DNA of 64,000 bases. Source: Lacibacter luteus (GTDB lineage: Bacteria; Bacteroidota; Bacteroidia; Chitinophagales; Chitinophagaceae). The notes under the pieces are model-generated. The model was given only the letters and a program-made list of their open reading frames with translations, was not told the origin of the DNA and did not search any database. The position numbers were made by a program, and so were the translations under genes. The DNA is taken from contig NZ_SDHW01000003.1 in NCBI RefSeq assembly GCF_004118265.1, positions 124,001 through 188,000 of the forward strand, given 5' to 3'. This document shows positions 31,931 to 40,950 of the stretch, piece by piece (position 1 is the first letter of the stretch; every line of letters starts with the position of its first letter).

Positions 31931-33100
31931 ATGGACTTATCATATATCCTCAACGAACTGGGCGAAGACCGTGAGCATTATTTCAATGCCATTGCTCCGC
32001 CTATTATGCAAACCAGCAATTTCCGTTTTAATAAGGTAGATGAATTGCGTGCTGCCTTTGCCGATGAAATGAGCACCTATATCTACAGTCGTGGATTAAA
32101 CCCCACTGCAGATATTCTGCGCAAAAAATTAGCGGCATTGGATGGAGCCGAAGATTGTTTGGTATTCAACAATGGTGCAGCAGCCATCTTTGCTGCGGTA
32201 TTGGCCAATGTAAAAGCAGGCGATCATATTGTAAGTGTAAGCAAACCTTACAGCTGGGTGCAACGTATGTTCGATATTATTCTTCCACGCTTTGCTGTAA
32301 CAACCACTTATGTAGACGGGCGTGATGCAAACAATTATTTCAATGCAACTAAACCCAATACCACATTCTATTATTTAGAAAGTCCGAACAGCTGGGATTT
32401 TGCTTTGCAGGATATTGCAACAATTGCAGCTTACGCAAAACAGCACAACATCACCACACTTATCGATAACAGTTACTGTACACCGTTATACCAGCAGCCG
32501 ATTGCAATGGGTATTGATCTGGCTATGCAAACAGCTACCAAGTATATCGGCGGGCATAGTGATACACTGGGTGGTGTACTCAGCGGCAGCAAAACAATCA
32601 TCAAAAAAATATTCGACAGCGAGTACCTCAACATCGGCAGCGGTATTCAACCCTTCAATGCATGGTTGCTCATTCGTGGTTTGCGAACCTTGCCCACAAG
32701 GCTTGAACGTATTAACCGCACAATCAAAGAAGTGTTGGCTTTTGTAAAAATACATCCTGCTGTAAAACGCATTCTTTATCCGTTTGATGAAAGCTTTCCG
32801 CAATATGCGTTAGCAAAGCGGCAGATGAAAGAAGCTCCGGGTTTGTTTTCATTTTTTGTACAGGCCGAAAGCAGGCAGCAGATTGTAACATTCTGCGAAA
32901 GTCTGCAACATATACAGATGGCGGTGAGCTGGGGCGGGCACGAGAGTTTGCTCTTGCCCAAATGTGCAGGATTGCAGGATGCTGAGTTTGATGCAGCCAA
33001 CCCCGAACACCAGATGATGCGGATCTATGTTGGTTTAGAAGAGGCGTCGTACATAATAGCTGATTTGGATCAGGCTTTTGAAAAAGCCGGTTTGAAATAG
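31931..33100 (+). CDS. Trans-sulfuration family PLP-dependent enzyme (Cys/Met metabolism)
   Basis: A 389-aa fold-type I PLP enzyme. YIYSRGLNPTADILRKKLAA (substrate/PLP contacts), LVFNNGAAAIFAAVLANVKA, TLIDNSYCTPLYQQPIAMGI (PLP Asp) and DLAMQTATKYIGGHSDTLGG with the Schiff-base Lys in TATKYIGGHSD all fit cystathionine gamma-synthase/lyase relatives. The ATG at 31931 gives the family-like N-terminus; the frame open to 31892 adds unlikely residues. The exact reaction (cystathionine lyase, synthase or methionine lyase) cannot be chosen from sequence alone. Confidence 0.88.
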   Translation: MDLSYILNELGEDREHYFNAIAPPIMQTSNFRFNKVDELRAAFADEMSTYIYSRGLNPTADILRKKLAALDGAEDCLVFNNGAAAIFAAVLANVKAGDHIVSVSKPYSWVQRMFDIILPRFAVTTTYVDGRDANNYFNATKPNTTFYYLESPNSWDFALQDIATIAAYAKQHNITTLIDNSYCTPLYQQPIAMGIDLAMQTATKYIGGHSDTLGGVLSGSKTIIKKIFDSEYLNIGSGIQPFNAWLLIRGLRTLPTRLERINRTIKEVLAFVKIHPAVKRILYPFDESFPQYALAKRQMKEAPGLFSFFVQAESRQQIVTFCESLQHIQMAVSWGGHESLLLPKCAGLQDAEFDAANPEHQMMRIYVGLEEASYIIADLDQAFEKAGLK

Positions 33101-33196
33101 TTACAGAAGACGAAAACTTTATAACAGCGTCTCCCCGCTAATCAAAAATCAATAAATTCGTGGCCCAAGGTCATTATATTGTCATTAATTTGATAT

Positions 33197-34657
33197 ATGA
33201 AAAAAACGCTGCTTACAATCTTATCATCCATCTTTCTGTTAACCGGTACCCGGCTCCTCGCCCAGGAGAAGTGGGACTTGGTGCGTTGTGTGGATTATGC
33301 AATTGCTAATAATATTTCTGTTCGCCAGGCCGATGTACAGGCACGCATCTCCAATCTTACGTACGAGCAAAACAAGCTGAGCAGGTATCCCAATGCTAAT
33401 TTCAGTACATCAACCGGTACCAACTTTGGCCGTGCGGTAAACCCAACAACCAACTTGTTCGAAACAACAACTTTGCTGTTTCAGAATTATGGTCTAAACG
33501 CCAATGTGCTTTTGTATAACTGGAATAGTGTAAAGAATGGTATCCTTAGTGCCAAATACAATCTTGAAGCATCGAAAGCAAGTGTGGAAAGTGCAAAGAA
33601 TGATATTGCATTGAGCGTGGCAACAACATTCCTGCAGGCATTACTTGCAAAAGAACAGGCCCGTATAGCGCAGGTGCAGATGCAGCAAACGAGAGCCCGG
33701 TTGGTTGATACAAGAAAAAGGGTGGATGCGGGTTCTTTGCCTGAATTAAATGCGTTGGAACTGGAATCGCAATATGCAGCAGATAGTGCTACCTATATTA
33801 ATGCAAGTACAACTGCACAGCAAACTTTACTTACGTTAAAAGCAACACTTAATCTTGATGCTGCACAACCCTTCGATATTTCGGAGCCTCCTGTTTCTCT
33901 GATTCCTGTTGAATCCATTGGCGATCTGCAGCCCGATGTTGTGTACAATCTTGCATTGCAAACACAACCCAAACAAAAAGTAAACGATCTGCGTATAAAA
34001 GGAATTGAAGCAAATATCAAATCAGTTCGTGGTCAACTATACCCGTCGATTTCTGCATTTGGGGGATTGTCAACAAGATTTGGTAGCTCAAACGTTAATA
34101 CCATCATCCTGCCAGGTACATACGGGACACAACCACTAGGACCTCGGGTAAATGTTAACGGAACAAATTACCCGGTTGAATTTTATGGGTATGATGTGAT
34201 ACAATCAAAAAAGAATTTAGGCCAGATGTGGACAGGCTGGGGTAATCAGCTGAACGAAAACTTCAGTCAGAATATAGGTATCCAGATTTCGGTTCCTATT
34301 TTCAATGGTGCTTCTGTACGTACCAATTACAACCGCAGCAAGCTCGATCTTGTAAATGCGAAACTGGTAAAAGAACAGGCGGACATGCAGTTGAAGAACG
34401 ATATTTACCAGGCATATAATGCGGCGGTAAATGCACTGCAACGTTACAACGCAAGTAAGAAAACGCTGGAAGTATCGGAACGTGCAAGTGTGCTTGCACA
34501 GAAACGTTACGAAGCCGGATTGTTGCAGACAATTGAATTAATTACAAACCAGAATAACCTGTTCCGTGCACGTATTCAAAACTTAGCCGATCAGTTCGAT
34601 TATGTATTTCGTATGAAAGTGCTGGAGTTTTACAAAGGGCAGGGCTTGAAATTATAA
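33197..34657 (+). CDS. TolC-family outer-membrane efflux protein
   Basis: A 486-aa exported protein with signal (MKKTLLTILSSIFLLTGTRL, then LAQ). It starts WDLVRCVDYAIANNISVRQA, the typical outer-membrane factor opening, and has two long helical repeats: residues ~110-215 with ARLVDTRKRVDAGSLPELNA, and ~390-470 with AQKRYEAGLLQTIELITNQN. It forms the channel of a tripartite exporter together with the adaptor encoded 34 bases downstream. The inner-membrane pump is not encoded next to them. Confidence 0.93.
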   Translation: MKKTLLTILSSIFLLTGTRLLAQEKWDLVRCVDYAIANNISVRQADVQARISNLTYEQNKLSRYPNANFSTSTGTNFGRAVNPTTNLFETTTLLFQNYGLNANVLLYNWNSVKNGILSAKYNLEASKASVESAKNDIALSVATTFLQALLAKEQARIAQVQMQQTRARLVDTRKRVDAGSLPELNALELESQYAADSATYINASTTAQQTLLTLKATLNLDAAQPFDISEPPVSLIPVESIGDLQPDVVYNLALQTQPKQKVNDLRIKGIEANIKSVRGQLYPSISAFGGLSTRFGSSNVNTIILPGTYGTQPLGPRVNVNGTNYPVEFYGYDVIQSKKNLGQMWTGWGNQLNENFSQNIGIQISVPIFNGASVRTNYNRSKLDLVNAKLVKEQADMQLKNDIYQAYNAAVNALQRYNASKKTLEVSERASVLAQKRYEAGLLQTIELITNQNNLFRARIQNLADQFDYVFRMKVLEFYKGQGLKL

Positions 34658-34691
34658 TTATCATCATTTACAACCGGAATAACAGAAATAT

Positions 34692-36074
34692 ATGAGTAAG
34701 AAAATATGGTGGATTCTTGGCATCCTCTTAGTACTGGCGATTGTATTGATTGTTCTTAAAAAGAAAGAAATAATCGGCAAGAAAGAAGCGGTAAAAGTTG
34801 CAACAGAAAAAGTTGAACGCAGAACAATTATAGAAACCGTAAGTGCAAGTGGTAAAGTTTATCCTGAAGATGAACGTAAGGTAAGCTCCGATGTAAGTGG
34901 TGAAGTTGTGGAGATGTATGTGGAAGAGGGCGACAGTGTTCGTAAAGGTCAGCTGCTGGCAAAAGTGTTTGCTGATGTATTAACATCAGACAGAGACCGT
35001 GCTGCATCGGTTGTAAATCAGCAGGAGGCACAGGTTGGTAATACAGAAGCTTCGCTCCGTGCATTTGAAGCAAGATTGAACCAGGCGAAACTTGCATACG
35101 ATCGTCAGAAAAAACTCTTTGATGATAAAGTAATTTCAAGAGCAGAGTTTGAAACTGCAGAAAGCAGTTACCTCACAGCAAAGGCCGATCTGGATGCAGC
35201 AAGGCAAACCATCCGCAGTGGTAAGGCAAGTGTGCAAAGTGCACAGGCCAGCTTAACAGCAGCTAATAAAAATCTATCCCGTACAACTGTTGTTTCGCCA
35301 ATGGATGGTATTGTATCATTGCTTGCAGTTAAAAAAGGTGAGCGTGTTGCAGGCAACAGCTTCAGTCTCGGTACAGAAATTATGCGTGTTGCCGATATGA
35401 GTAAAATTGAAGTGCGTGTAGATGTGGGTGAAAACGATATTCCGAAAGTAAAGATCGGCGACAGTGCAATTGTGGAAGTAGACGCATACAACGATCGTAA
35501 ATTTAAAGGCGTTGTAACACAAATTTCCAGCAGCAGCACTTCTGCACAAACACAGGCCGCAGCAACATCAACCGATGTTACAAATTATAAAGTGTATATC
35601 CGTATCGATCCGGCATCATATGCCGATCTCATCGATCCTGCAAAAGGAAAAAATCTTCCTTTCCGTCCGGGCATGAGTGCAAGTGCAGATATTATGACGA
35701 CCAAACAGGCCAATGTAATTGCAGTACCTATTCTTGCTGTTACAACAAGAGATAAGAATGAGCAGGTATCAAAAACAAAAGCCAAAGCAGAAGAAGATAA
35801 AAAGAAAGCGCAGGGTCAGGAAACTGCTGCTGCAGCCAATGCAGTGTTAACTGATGAGATGGAAGAAGTAGTATTTATTATGCAGAAAGATGGCACGGTA
35901 AAGAAAGTTGCAATTAAAACTCATATCCAGGATAATGAATATATCGAGGTGTTGAGTGGTGTAAAAGAAGGCGACGAAGTGATCAGTGCACCATACAATA
36001 CCATCAGCAAAACACTGAAGGACGGAATGAAAGTGACCGTTGTTCCAAAAGACAAAGTATACGAAGAAAAATAA
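34692..36074 (+). CDS. Efflux periplasmic adaptor (HlyD/MacA-like membrane fusion protein)
   Basis: A 460-aa protein with one N-terminal membrane helix (WWILGILLVLAIVLIVL). The lipoyl half-motifs are GKVYPEDERKVSSDVSGEVV and SRTTVVSPMDGIVSLLAVKK. A long coiled-coil hairpin at residues ~85-195 (AEFETAESSYLTAKADLDAA) would contact TolC. A Lys/Ala-rich insertion (KTKAKAEEDKKKAQGQETAA, residues ~355-380) interrupts the membrane-proximal domain and is unusual. MacA-type adaptors usually precede an ABC permease, but here a terminator follows at once. Confidence 0.92.
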   Translation: MSKKIWWILGILLVLAIVLIVLKKKEIIGKKEAVKVATEKVERRTIIETVSASGKVYPEDERKVSSDVSGEVVEMYVEEGDSVRKGQLLAKVFADVLTSDRDRAASVVNQQEAQVGNTEASLRAFEARLNQAKLAYDRQKKLFDDKVISRAEFETAESSYLTAKADLDAARQTIRSGKASVQSAQASLTAANKNLSRTTVVSPMDGIVSLLAVKKGERVAGNSFSLGTEIMRVADMSKIEVRVDVGENDIPKVKIGDSAIVEVDAYNDRKFKGVVTQISSSSTSAQTQAAATSTDVTNYKVYIRIDPASYADLIDPAKGKNLPFRPGMSASADIMTTKQANVIAVPILAVTTRDKNEQVSKTKAKAEEDKKKAQGQETAAAANAVLTDEMEEVVFIMQKDGTVKKVAIKTHIQDNEYIEVLSGVKEGDEVISAPYNTISKTLKDGMKVTVVPKDKVYEEK

Positions 36075-36096
36075 ATCGTAAAAAAGCAACACGAAA

Positions 36097-36124
36097 AATC
36101 CCGCCGAGAGGCGGGATTCTTTAT
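36097..36124 (+). terminator. Rho-independent terminator after the adaptor gene
   Basis: AATCCCGCC (36097-36105) pairs with GGCGGGATT (36110-36118) around a 4-base loop, followed by a T-rich CTTTATTTT. It closes the TolC-adaptor pair without an ABC gene. Confidence 0.85.
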
Positions 36125-36247
36125 TTTAGTTGCTCTGAAATATCCGGAAAAATAATAAGTGCATTTATTACAACACTGATGTTTATTTTTATGGATATAC
36201 TTGCGGCATTTAAATGTCCGTTCTGTTAAACAAGAGAAACTATTTGC

Positions 36248-37327
36248 TTGAAAAAGGAAGGGAATAATACAAAAGCGATTTCGGTTATTGGCAGTGGCAG
36301 TTTTGCTACCGCACTTGCAAAAATTCTTAACGGCAACGGTGTTGAGTTGCTTTGGTGTGTACGTAACCGGCACATCATCGATCATTTGCAGAAGTACGGG
36401 CATAACCCGAGTTACCTGCGTTCGGCAACATTTAATGTATCGTTGCTGCAGCTGAGTACAAACATGGAAGAAACCATCCGTGAAACAGAGTTTATTATTC
36501 TTACAGTTCCATCAGCCTATATTGAGGATGTGTTGGAAGCTTTGCCAAAAGATATTTTTAAAGGAAAGAAAATCGTTTCGGCAATTAAAGGTATTCTTCC
36601 AAAACGCAACATGTTGCTGAACGATTACCTGAAAGCAGAGTTTGATTTTGATGCCAATGATTATTACACCATCATGGGGCCCTGCCATGCAGAAGAAGTG
36701 GCATCGGAAAAATTATCGTACCTCACCTTTACCGGTTTAAATCAAACAACTACACAAAGGATTGCCGATCAGTTCCGCAATCATTACATCAACACTGTTA
36801 CAAACGATGATGTGTACGGTGTGCAGTTTGCAGCCATTCTTAAAAATATTTATGCATTAGGCAGTGGTATTGCGCACGGGCTTGAATACGGGGATAATTT
36901 TTTAAGTGTATTGATCGCCAATGCAGCCGATGAAATGGCAGGTTTTTTACGCAAAGTAGGTATCCGTAATATTGAAGTGGGTGTGCATAAAGAACCCATA
37001 CCCGGCGTACAGTTATTAAAAACATCGTTACGAAAATCGGCTAACTATGCAGCAAGTGTATACATGGGCGATCTGCTGGTAACCTGTTATTCGTTATACA
37101 GCCGCAACCGTACGTTTGGCAATATGATCGGTAAAGGATTTAGTGTAAAGGCAGCCCAACTTGAAATGAACATGGTGGCAGAAGGTTATAATGCAAGCAA
37201 ATGTTTCTACCTCATCAATAAAGAACTTGGCGCCGATATGCCGATTGCCACAGCTGTATATAAAATTTTGTGGGAAGATGTGCAGCCTGCCGAAGCATTT
37301 GAACAATTGGAGCAGGTGTTGATCTGA
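36248..37327 (+). CDS. gpsA: NAD(P)H-dependent glycerol-3-phosphate dehydrogenase
   Basis: A 359-aa enzyme. The Rossmann motif is ISVIGSGSFATALAKIL. FIILTVPSAYIEDVLEALPK, KIVSAIKGILPKRNMLLNDY, YYTIMGPCHAEEVASEK and AAILKNIYALGSGIAHGLEY (catalytic Lys) are standard GpsA segments. It makes sn-glycerol-3-phosphate for phospholipids. The start is a TTG at 36248, since a stop lies in frame seven codons upstream and no ATG precedes the fold. The protein is slightly longer than E. coli GpsA (339 aa). Confidence 0.93.
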   Translation: MKKEGNNTKAISVIGSGSFATALAKILNGNGVELLWCVRNRHIIDHLQKYGHNPSYLRSATFNVSLLQLSTNMEETIRETEFIILTVPSAYIEDVLEALPKDIFKGKKIVSAIKGILPKRNMLLNDYLKAEFDFDANDYYTIMGPCHAEEVASEKLSYLTFTGLNQTTTQRIADQFRNHYINTVTNDDVYGVQFAAILKNIYALGSGIAHGLEYGDNFLSVLIANAADEMAGFLRKVGIRNIEVGVHKEPIPGVQLLKTSLRKSANYAASVYMGDLLVTCYSLYSRNRTFGNMIGKGFSVKAAQLEMNMVAEGYNASKCFYLINKELGADMPIATAVYKILWEDVQPAEAFEQLEQVLI

Positions 37328-37334
37328 TGTTCGC

Positions 37335-37372
37335 CGGAACTTTTATAAAAATCCTCTTTTTATAGTTCGGTT
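37335..37372 (+). terminator. Possible terminator after gpsA
   Basis: CCGGAACTTTTATAAAAA and TTTTTATAGTTCGG can pair with a few unpaired bases. The stem is A/T-rich and the T run is inside the stem, so the call is weak. Confidence 0.4.
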
Positions 37373-37420
37373 GTCAGCGGTAATACTTTTTAGTTTTAAT
37401 GTTGCAGCAGTTTCTGTTAC

Positions 37421-37451
37421 ATGAAACAAGATTTCTTATCCATTGTTTCAT
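37421..37451. promoter_or_regulatory. Perfect inverted repeat ahead of the secreted hydrolase gene
   Basis: ATGAAACAA (37421-37429) and TTGTTTCAT (37443-37451) are perfectly complementary with a 13-base spacer, 45 bases before the start of the 829-aa hydrolase gene. It could be an operator or a leader hairpin. Confidence 0.4.
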
Positions 37452-37495
37452 TACGGAAACGAACCACAGAATTTTTATCATATTAACCGGATAGC

Positions 37496-39985
37496 ATGAC
37501 ACGAATCTTTGCGGCTGTTGTATTCTTTCTTTTTTTCAATGAAGTTTTTGCCCAGGACACTATTCATTTTACACAAGGCCTTGCTGTTGCAAGTGGCAGT
37601 CGCTATGGTCGTGAAGCAATTTATACTGATCTGCTAGCATGGAAAATGTATAATGGCACATTAGTAAAACCAGCAGCAAACGCAGAGTTCGCAACAAATG
37701 AAAAAGGCGATAAGATTTTGTGGCGTGAAATAACTGCTGACAGCACCGGACGCTTTCGTGTATTTGGCAGAAATTTTCAACGTACGACTAATCCTTTTTT
37801 AAATCCGGGTTCTGCCGATAGAGGAAGTGATTATTTATATCTCACTTACAACAGCAGCAAAGCGCAACCGGCATTGTTGAATATTGCAGGTAATAGTGCC
37901 GTATATATAAATGGTGCACCGCACATGGGTGATCCTTACAGCTCGGGTTATATGTATGTTCCTGTAATGCTCAAAAATGGATTGAACGAATTTTATGTAC
38001 GTGCTGCAAATGTGTTACCGCTACTCATTTTAAATGTAAAGCCAGTACAAATTTTAACCAACGATCTTACATTGCCGATTGTTGTAGTTAATCAACAGAA
38101 CAATAAACTGAAAGGCGCATTGGTTGTTGCCAATACATCATCAACAGATTTAAAAAACCTGCAACTGAAAACTTCAATCAATGGAAAAGAAACAACAGTT
38201 GAAATTGCTTCCATTCCTGCAGTTGGTACAAGAAAAGTAATATTTGAATTTGATGCATCAGGCATTACTGCAAAAGGAAAATATGATTGCAAAGTTTCTT
38301 TGTTGCAAAATGGAAAAGTTGTTGATGAAAAGATCATGACCATTGAAGCAGTTGATAACGGCAGTCACTACAGCAACACATTCATCAGTGCTATCGATGG
38401 CAGTTTACAATACTTTGCTGTTACACCACAACTCGGCGGATGGAAAAATAATGCAGCTTTGTTTCTTTCAGTGCATGGTGCAGGCGTTGAAGCAATAGGA
38501 CAAGCTCGTGCATACAAACCAAAAGATTGGGGAACATTGGTAGCTGCTACCAATCGTCGGCCACGTGGTTTTAACTGGGAAGATTGGGGCAGACTTGATG
38601 CATTGGAAGTGCTGGCTATTGCTAAGCAAACATTTCAACCCGATCCTGCACATATTTATTTAACCGGACATTCAATGGGAGGGCATGGTACCTGGTTTCT
38701 TGGTGCAACGTATGCTGATAAATGGGCAGCCATTGCTCCCGCAGCAGGTTATGCTTCATTAAAAGATTATGGTTCTGCTGATGGCCGCATACCGGATAGC
38801 AGTCGTTCTTTATCGGAAAAAATATTATTGCGTTCCGGTAATCAAAGTGATGTGCCAAAACTTGCGTTCAATTACAAACCGCTTGGTGTTTATATTCTGC
38901 ATGGCGATTCAGATAGAGTAGTTCCTGTAACGTATGCAAGGCAGATGCGCAAAGTGCTCGCCGATTTTCACAGCGATTATAATTATTATGAATATCCCGG
39001 TGGTGAACATTGGTTTGGCGATCAGAGTGTGGATTGGCCACATATCTTCAGTTTCTTTAAATGGCACAGCATCGCTCATGATACTGCAGTAAATACAATT
39101 GACTTTACTACATCAAGTCCGGGCATTTCATCAAGCTATCGATGGGCAACAGTCTATCAACAACAACATCCGTTGCAGTATAGTCGCATTCAGTTAAAAA
39201 GAAATCGCACATCAAAGACAATTACAGGTTCAACAGAAAATGTATTGTTACTTCAATTGGCTTTGAATGATTTTGGTGCAGAGGCAGATGTGAAAATTGT
39301 ATTAGACAGTACTCAAGCTGTTTCGTACAAAACCATTTCAACCAACGACACGGTGTTCGTGTTGAAAGAAAATGGAAAATGGTCTGTTGCTGCAAAGCCT
39401 GGTGCTCATGAAAAAAATCCACAGCGTTATGGAACTTTCAAAGAAGCATTCAATCATCACATGTTATTTGTAGTGGCGACAGGCGGCAGCAGGGAAGAAA
39501 AAGAAGTGGTGATGAACAAGGCTGTGTACGATGCCGAAACCTGGTATTACCGTGGCAATGGTGCCGTTGATATTATTACCGATAAAGAATACACAGCAGA
39601 AAAATATAAAGGAAGAAATGTTATTCTTTATGGCAATGCAAATACAAACTCAGCCTGGAAAATTTTATTGAACGATTGCCCGATACAGGTAAGCAATAAT
39701 GAAGTGAAAGCCGGCGATGCAAAATGGAATGGGAATGATCTGGCTGCTTATTTCATCTGGCCGCAGAAAGATTCGAAATTGCTCGTTGGAATAGTTGCAG
39801 CGTCAGGTGTAACAGGTATGAAAGCAGCCTATGCCAACCAGTATTTTGCTGGCGGTAGTGGGTTTCCGGACTTTATGATCTTTAACAACGATATGTTGAA
39901 GGGTGATGATAAAGCCATCAAGCTGGCAGGTTTTTTTGATAATCAATGGGAACTCACGTCAACGGAATATGTGTTACAGAAATAA
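37496..39985 (+). CDS. Large secreted alpha/beta-hydrolase (S9/esterase-like)
   Basis: An 829-aa protein with a signal (IFAAVVFFLFFNEVFAQ). Residues ~30-280 are beta-rich. The hydrolase core at ~290-530 contains IYLTGHSMGGHGTWFLGATY (nucleophile Ser), GVYILHGDSDRVVPVTYARQ (Asp) and YPGGEHWFGD (His), a complete triad. GQARAYKPKDWGTLVAATNR and GFNWEDWGRLDALEVL precede it. The last ~300 residues are a further uncharacterised domain. It may be a secreted peptidase, feruloyl-type or polyester-type esterase. It has no clear T9SS C-terminal sorting domain. Confidence 0.78.
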   Translation: MTRIFAAVVFFLFFNEVFAQDTIHFTQGLAVASGSRYGREAIYTDLLAWKMYNGTLVKPAANAEFATNEKGDKILWREITADSTGRFRVFGRNFQRTTNPFLNPGSADRGSDYLYLTYNSSKAQPALLNIAGNSAVYINGAPHMGDPYSSGYMYVPVMLKNGLNEFYVRAANVLPLLILNVKPVQILTNDLTLPIVVVNQQNNKLKGALVVANTSSTDLKNLQLKTSINGKETTVEIASIPAVGTRKVIFEFDASGITAKGKYDCKVSLLQNGKVVDEKIMTIEAVDNGSHYSNTFISAIDGSLQYFAVTPQLGGWKNNAALFLSVHGAGVEAIGQARAYKPKDWGTLVAATNRRPRGFNWEDWGRLDALEVLAIAKQTFQPDPAHIYLTGHSMGGHGTWFLGATYADKWAAIAPAAGYASLKDYGSADGRIPDSSRSLSEKILLRSGNQSDVPKLAFNYKPLGVYILHGDSDRVVPVTYARQMRKVLADFHSDYNYYEYPGGEHWFGDQSVDWPHIFSFFKWHSIAHDTAVNTIDFTTSSPGISSSYRWATVYQQQHPLQYSRIQLKRNRTSKTITGSTENVLLLQLALNDFGAEADVKIVLDSTQAVSYKTISTNDTVFVLKENGKWSVAAKPGAHEKNPQRYGTFKEAFNHHMLFVVATGGSREEKEVVMNKAVYDAETWYYRGNGAVDIITDKEYTAEKYKGRNVILYGNANTNSAWKILLNDCPIQVSNNEVKAGDAKWNGNDLAAYFIWPQKDSKLLVGIVAASGVTGMKAAYANQYFAGGSGFPDFMIFNNDMLKGDDKAIKLAGFFDNQWELTSTEYVLQK

Positions 39986-40039
39986 AGGCCGGTAACTGTT
40001 AAAGTTGAAGATTGGTGTGCGGCAGCGGGCATCTCTTCG

Positions 40040-40047
40040 TAACTTTA
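40040..40047 (+). promoter_or_regulatory. Bacteroidota -7 element ahead of the 37-aa ORF
   Basis: TAACTTTA is a near-consensus TAnnTTTG element 15 bases before the small ORF start. No -33 element is seen at the optimal spacing. Confidence 0.4.
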
Positions 40048-40062
40048 TACAAACAAAAAACA

Positions 40063-40176
40063 ATGCCTCTTTCATTTACAGGTTTTGGCGCTTGGGCTCT
40101 CTTGCTGATGCTGTTGGTGGGTATTGTACATTACTTCATTACACAGCGTGCCGCTAAAAAGCATTTGGTTGATTAA
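40063..40176 (+). CDS. 37-aa single-pass membrane protein
   Basis: A small frame (ATG at 40063, TAA at 40174-40176) encodes MPLSFTGFGAWALLLMLLVG and then IVHYFITQRAAKKHLVD. It has one strongly hydrophobic helix (residues ~9-26) and a basic C-terminal tail, so the N-terminus is probably outside and the tail in the cytoplasm. A promoter-like TAACTTTA lies just upstream. The stop falls three bases before the end of the convergent membrane-protein gene. I do not recognise it. The tidy topology and promoter make it more likely real than chance. Confidence 0.6.
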   Translation: MPLSFTGFGAWALLLMLLVGIVHYFITQRAAKKHLVD

Positions 40177-40179
40177 TGC

Positions 40180-40890
40180 TTAACCGGTTGGCGGTTTCTC
40201 ATTTCCATACAATTTCAGTTTTAAAGCCATTTTGTAATAACAGAAAATAGATGCGGTCATAAACAAATGACTGATGTCGTTATAATTAAACCAGCGGTTA
40301 ATGTTCAGCTTTAATGCATGGCAAAGCGCAGCGGCAAAACCCAAAACTGTTGCTGCAAGTAAATATTGAAAGGATGCCTGTTTTGTTTTAAGGTACACAT
40401 ACAATTCAAAACAGAATACTACCACAAACAAGCCGTAAGTGGCATGCAGTTCAACAAATAAAAAATTCAGCGTAAAAAGCGAGAGTAACATAAAGCTGCA
40501 TATTTCTACAATGTTGAGTATTGAAAAAAAGCGACCAACTTTTTTATGCATAAATGGCCTGCCATGCGCAATAGCTGCTCGCTCAAAAGCAGCAACACCT
40601 GCCATGCTGATGTACCAGCCGGGAATTTTTCCGTACAATCCTGTGGCATACAAAAATGCATGCCCAATAACACCACCTATAATGGTTGCCCAACCAATTA
40701 AAACAAAAAAATACACAATGTAACGATGCGTGAATGATTGATTTAGCTTTCGCTTCTTTAAACTATAATAAGCATAAAAGCAAGCAAAGGCAATAAACAG
40801 ATTGGTAAGCACTGTGAACGGCTCAAGTACGGTAATACCAAACAAACGAATGCGTGGCATCTCGGAAAGATTGGAAGCTACTTCGTACAT
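40180..40890 (-). CDS. Seven-helix membrane protein (DUF6962/ceramidase-like)
   Basis: A 236-aa integral membrane protein with about seven helices. TVLTNLFIAFACFYAYYSLK is helix 1. GVIGHAFLYATGLYG and the late FNYNDISHLFMTASIFCYYK carry His and Asp residues placed like those in CREST-type membrane hydrolases (alkaline ceramidases and related proteins). This supports only a tentative assignment. It is on the minus strand, 60 bases downstream of hemW? No: hemW lies at higher coordinates (40951) and ends 60 bases before this gene starts, so the two may be cotranscribed. Confidence 0.65.
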   Translation of the reverse strand: MYEVASNLSEMPRIRLFGITVLEPFTVLTNLFIAFACFYAYYSLKKRKLNQSFTHRYIVYFFVLIGWATIIGGVIGHAFLYATGLYGKIPGWYISMAGVAAFERAAIAHGRPFMHKKVGRFFSILNIVEICSFMLLSLFTLNFLFVELHATYGLFVVVFCFELYVYLKTKQASFQYLLAATVLGFAAALCHALKLNINRWFNYNDISHLFMTASIFCYYKMALKLKLYGNEKPPTG

Positions 40891-40950
40891 ACAGTGTGGT
40901 ATTTGAGAAATACACTTGTAAAATAAAAAAACGTTCTTTCGAATAAAAGC

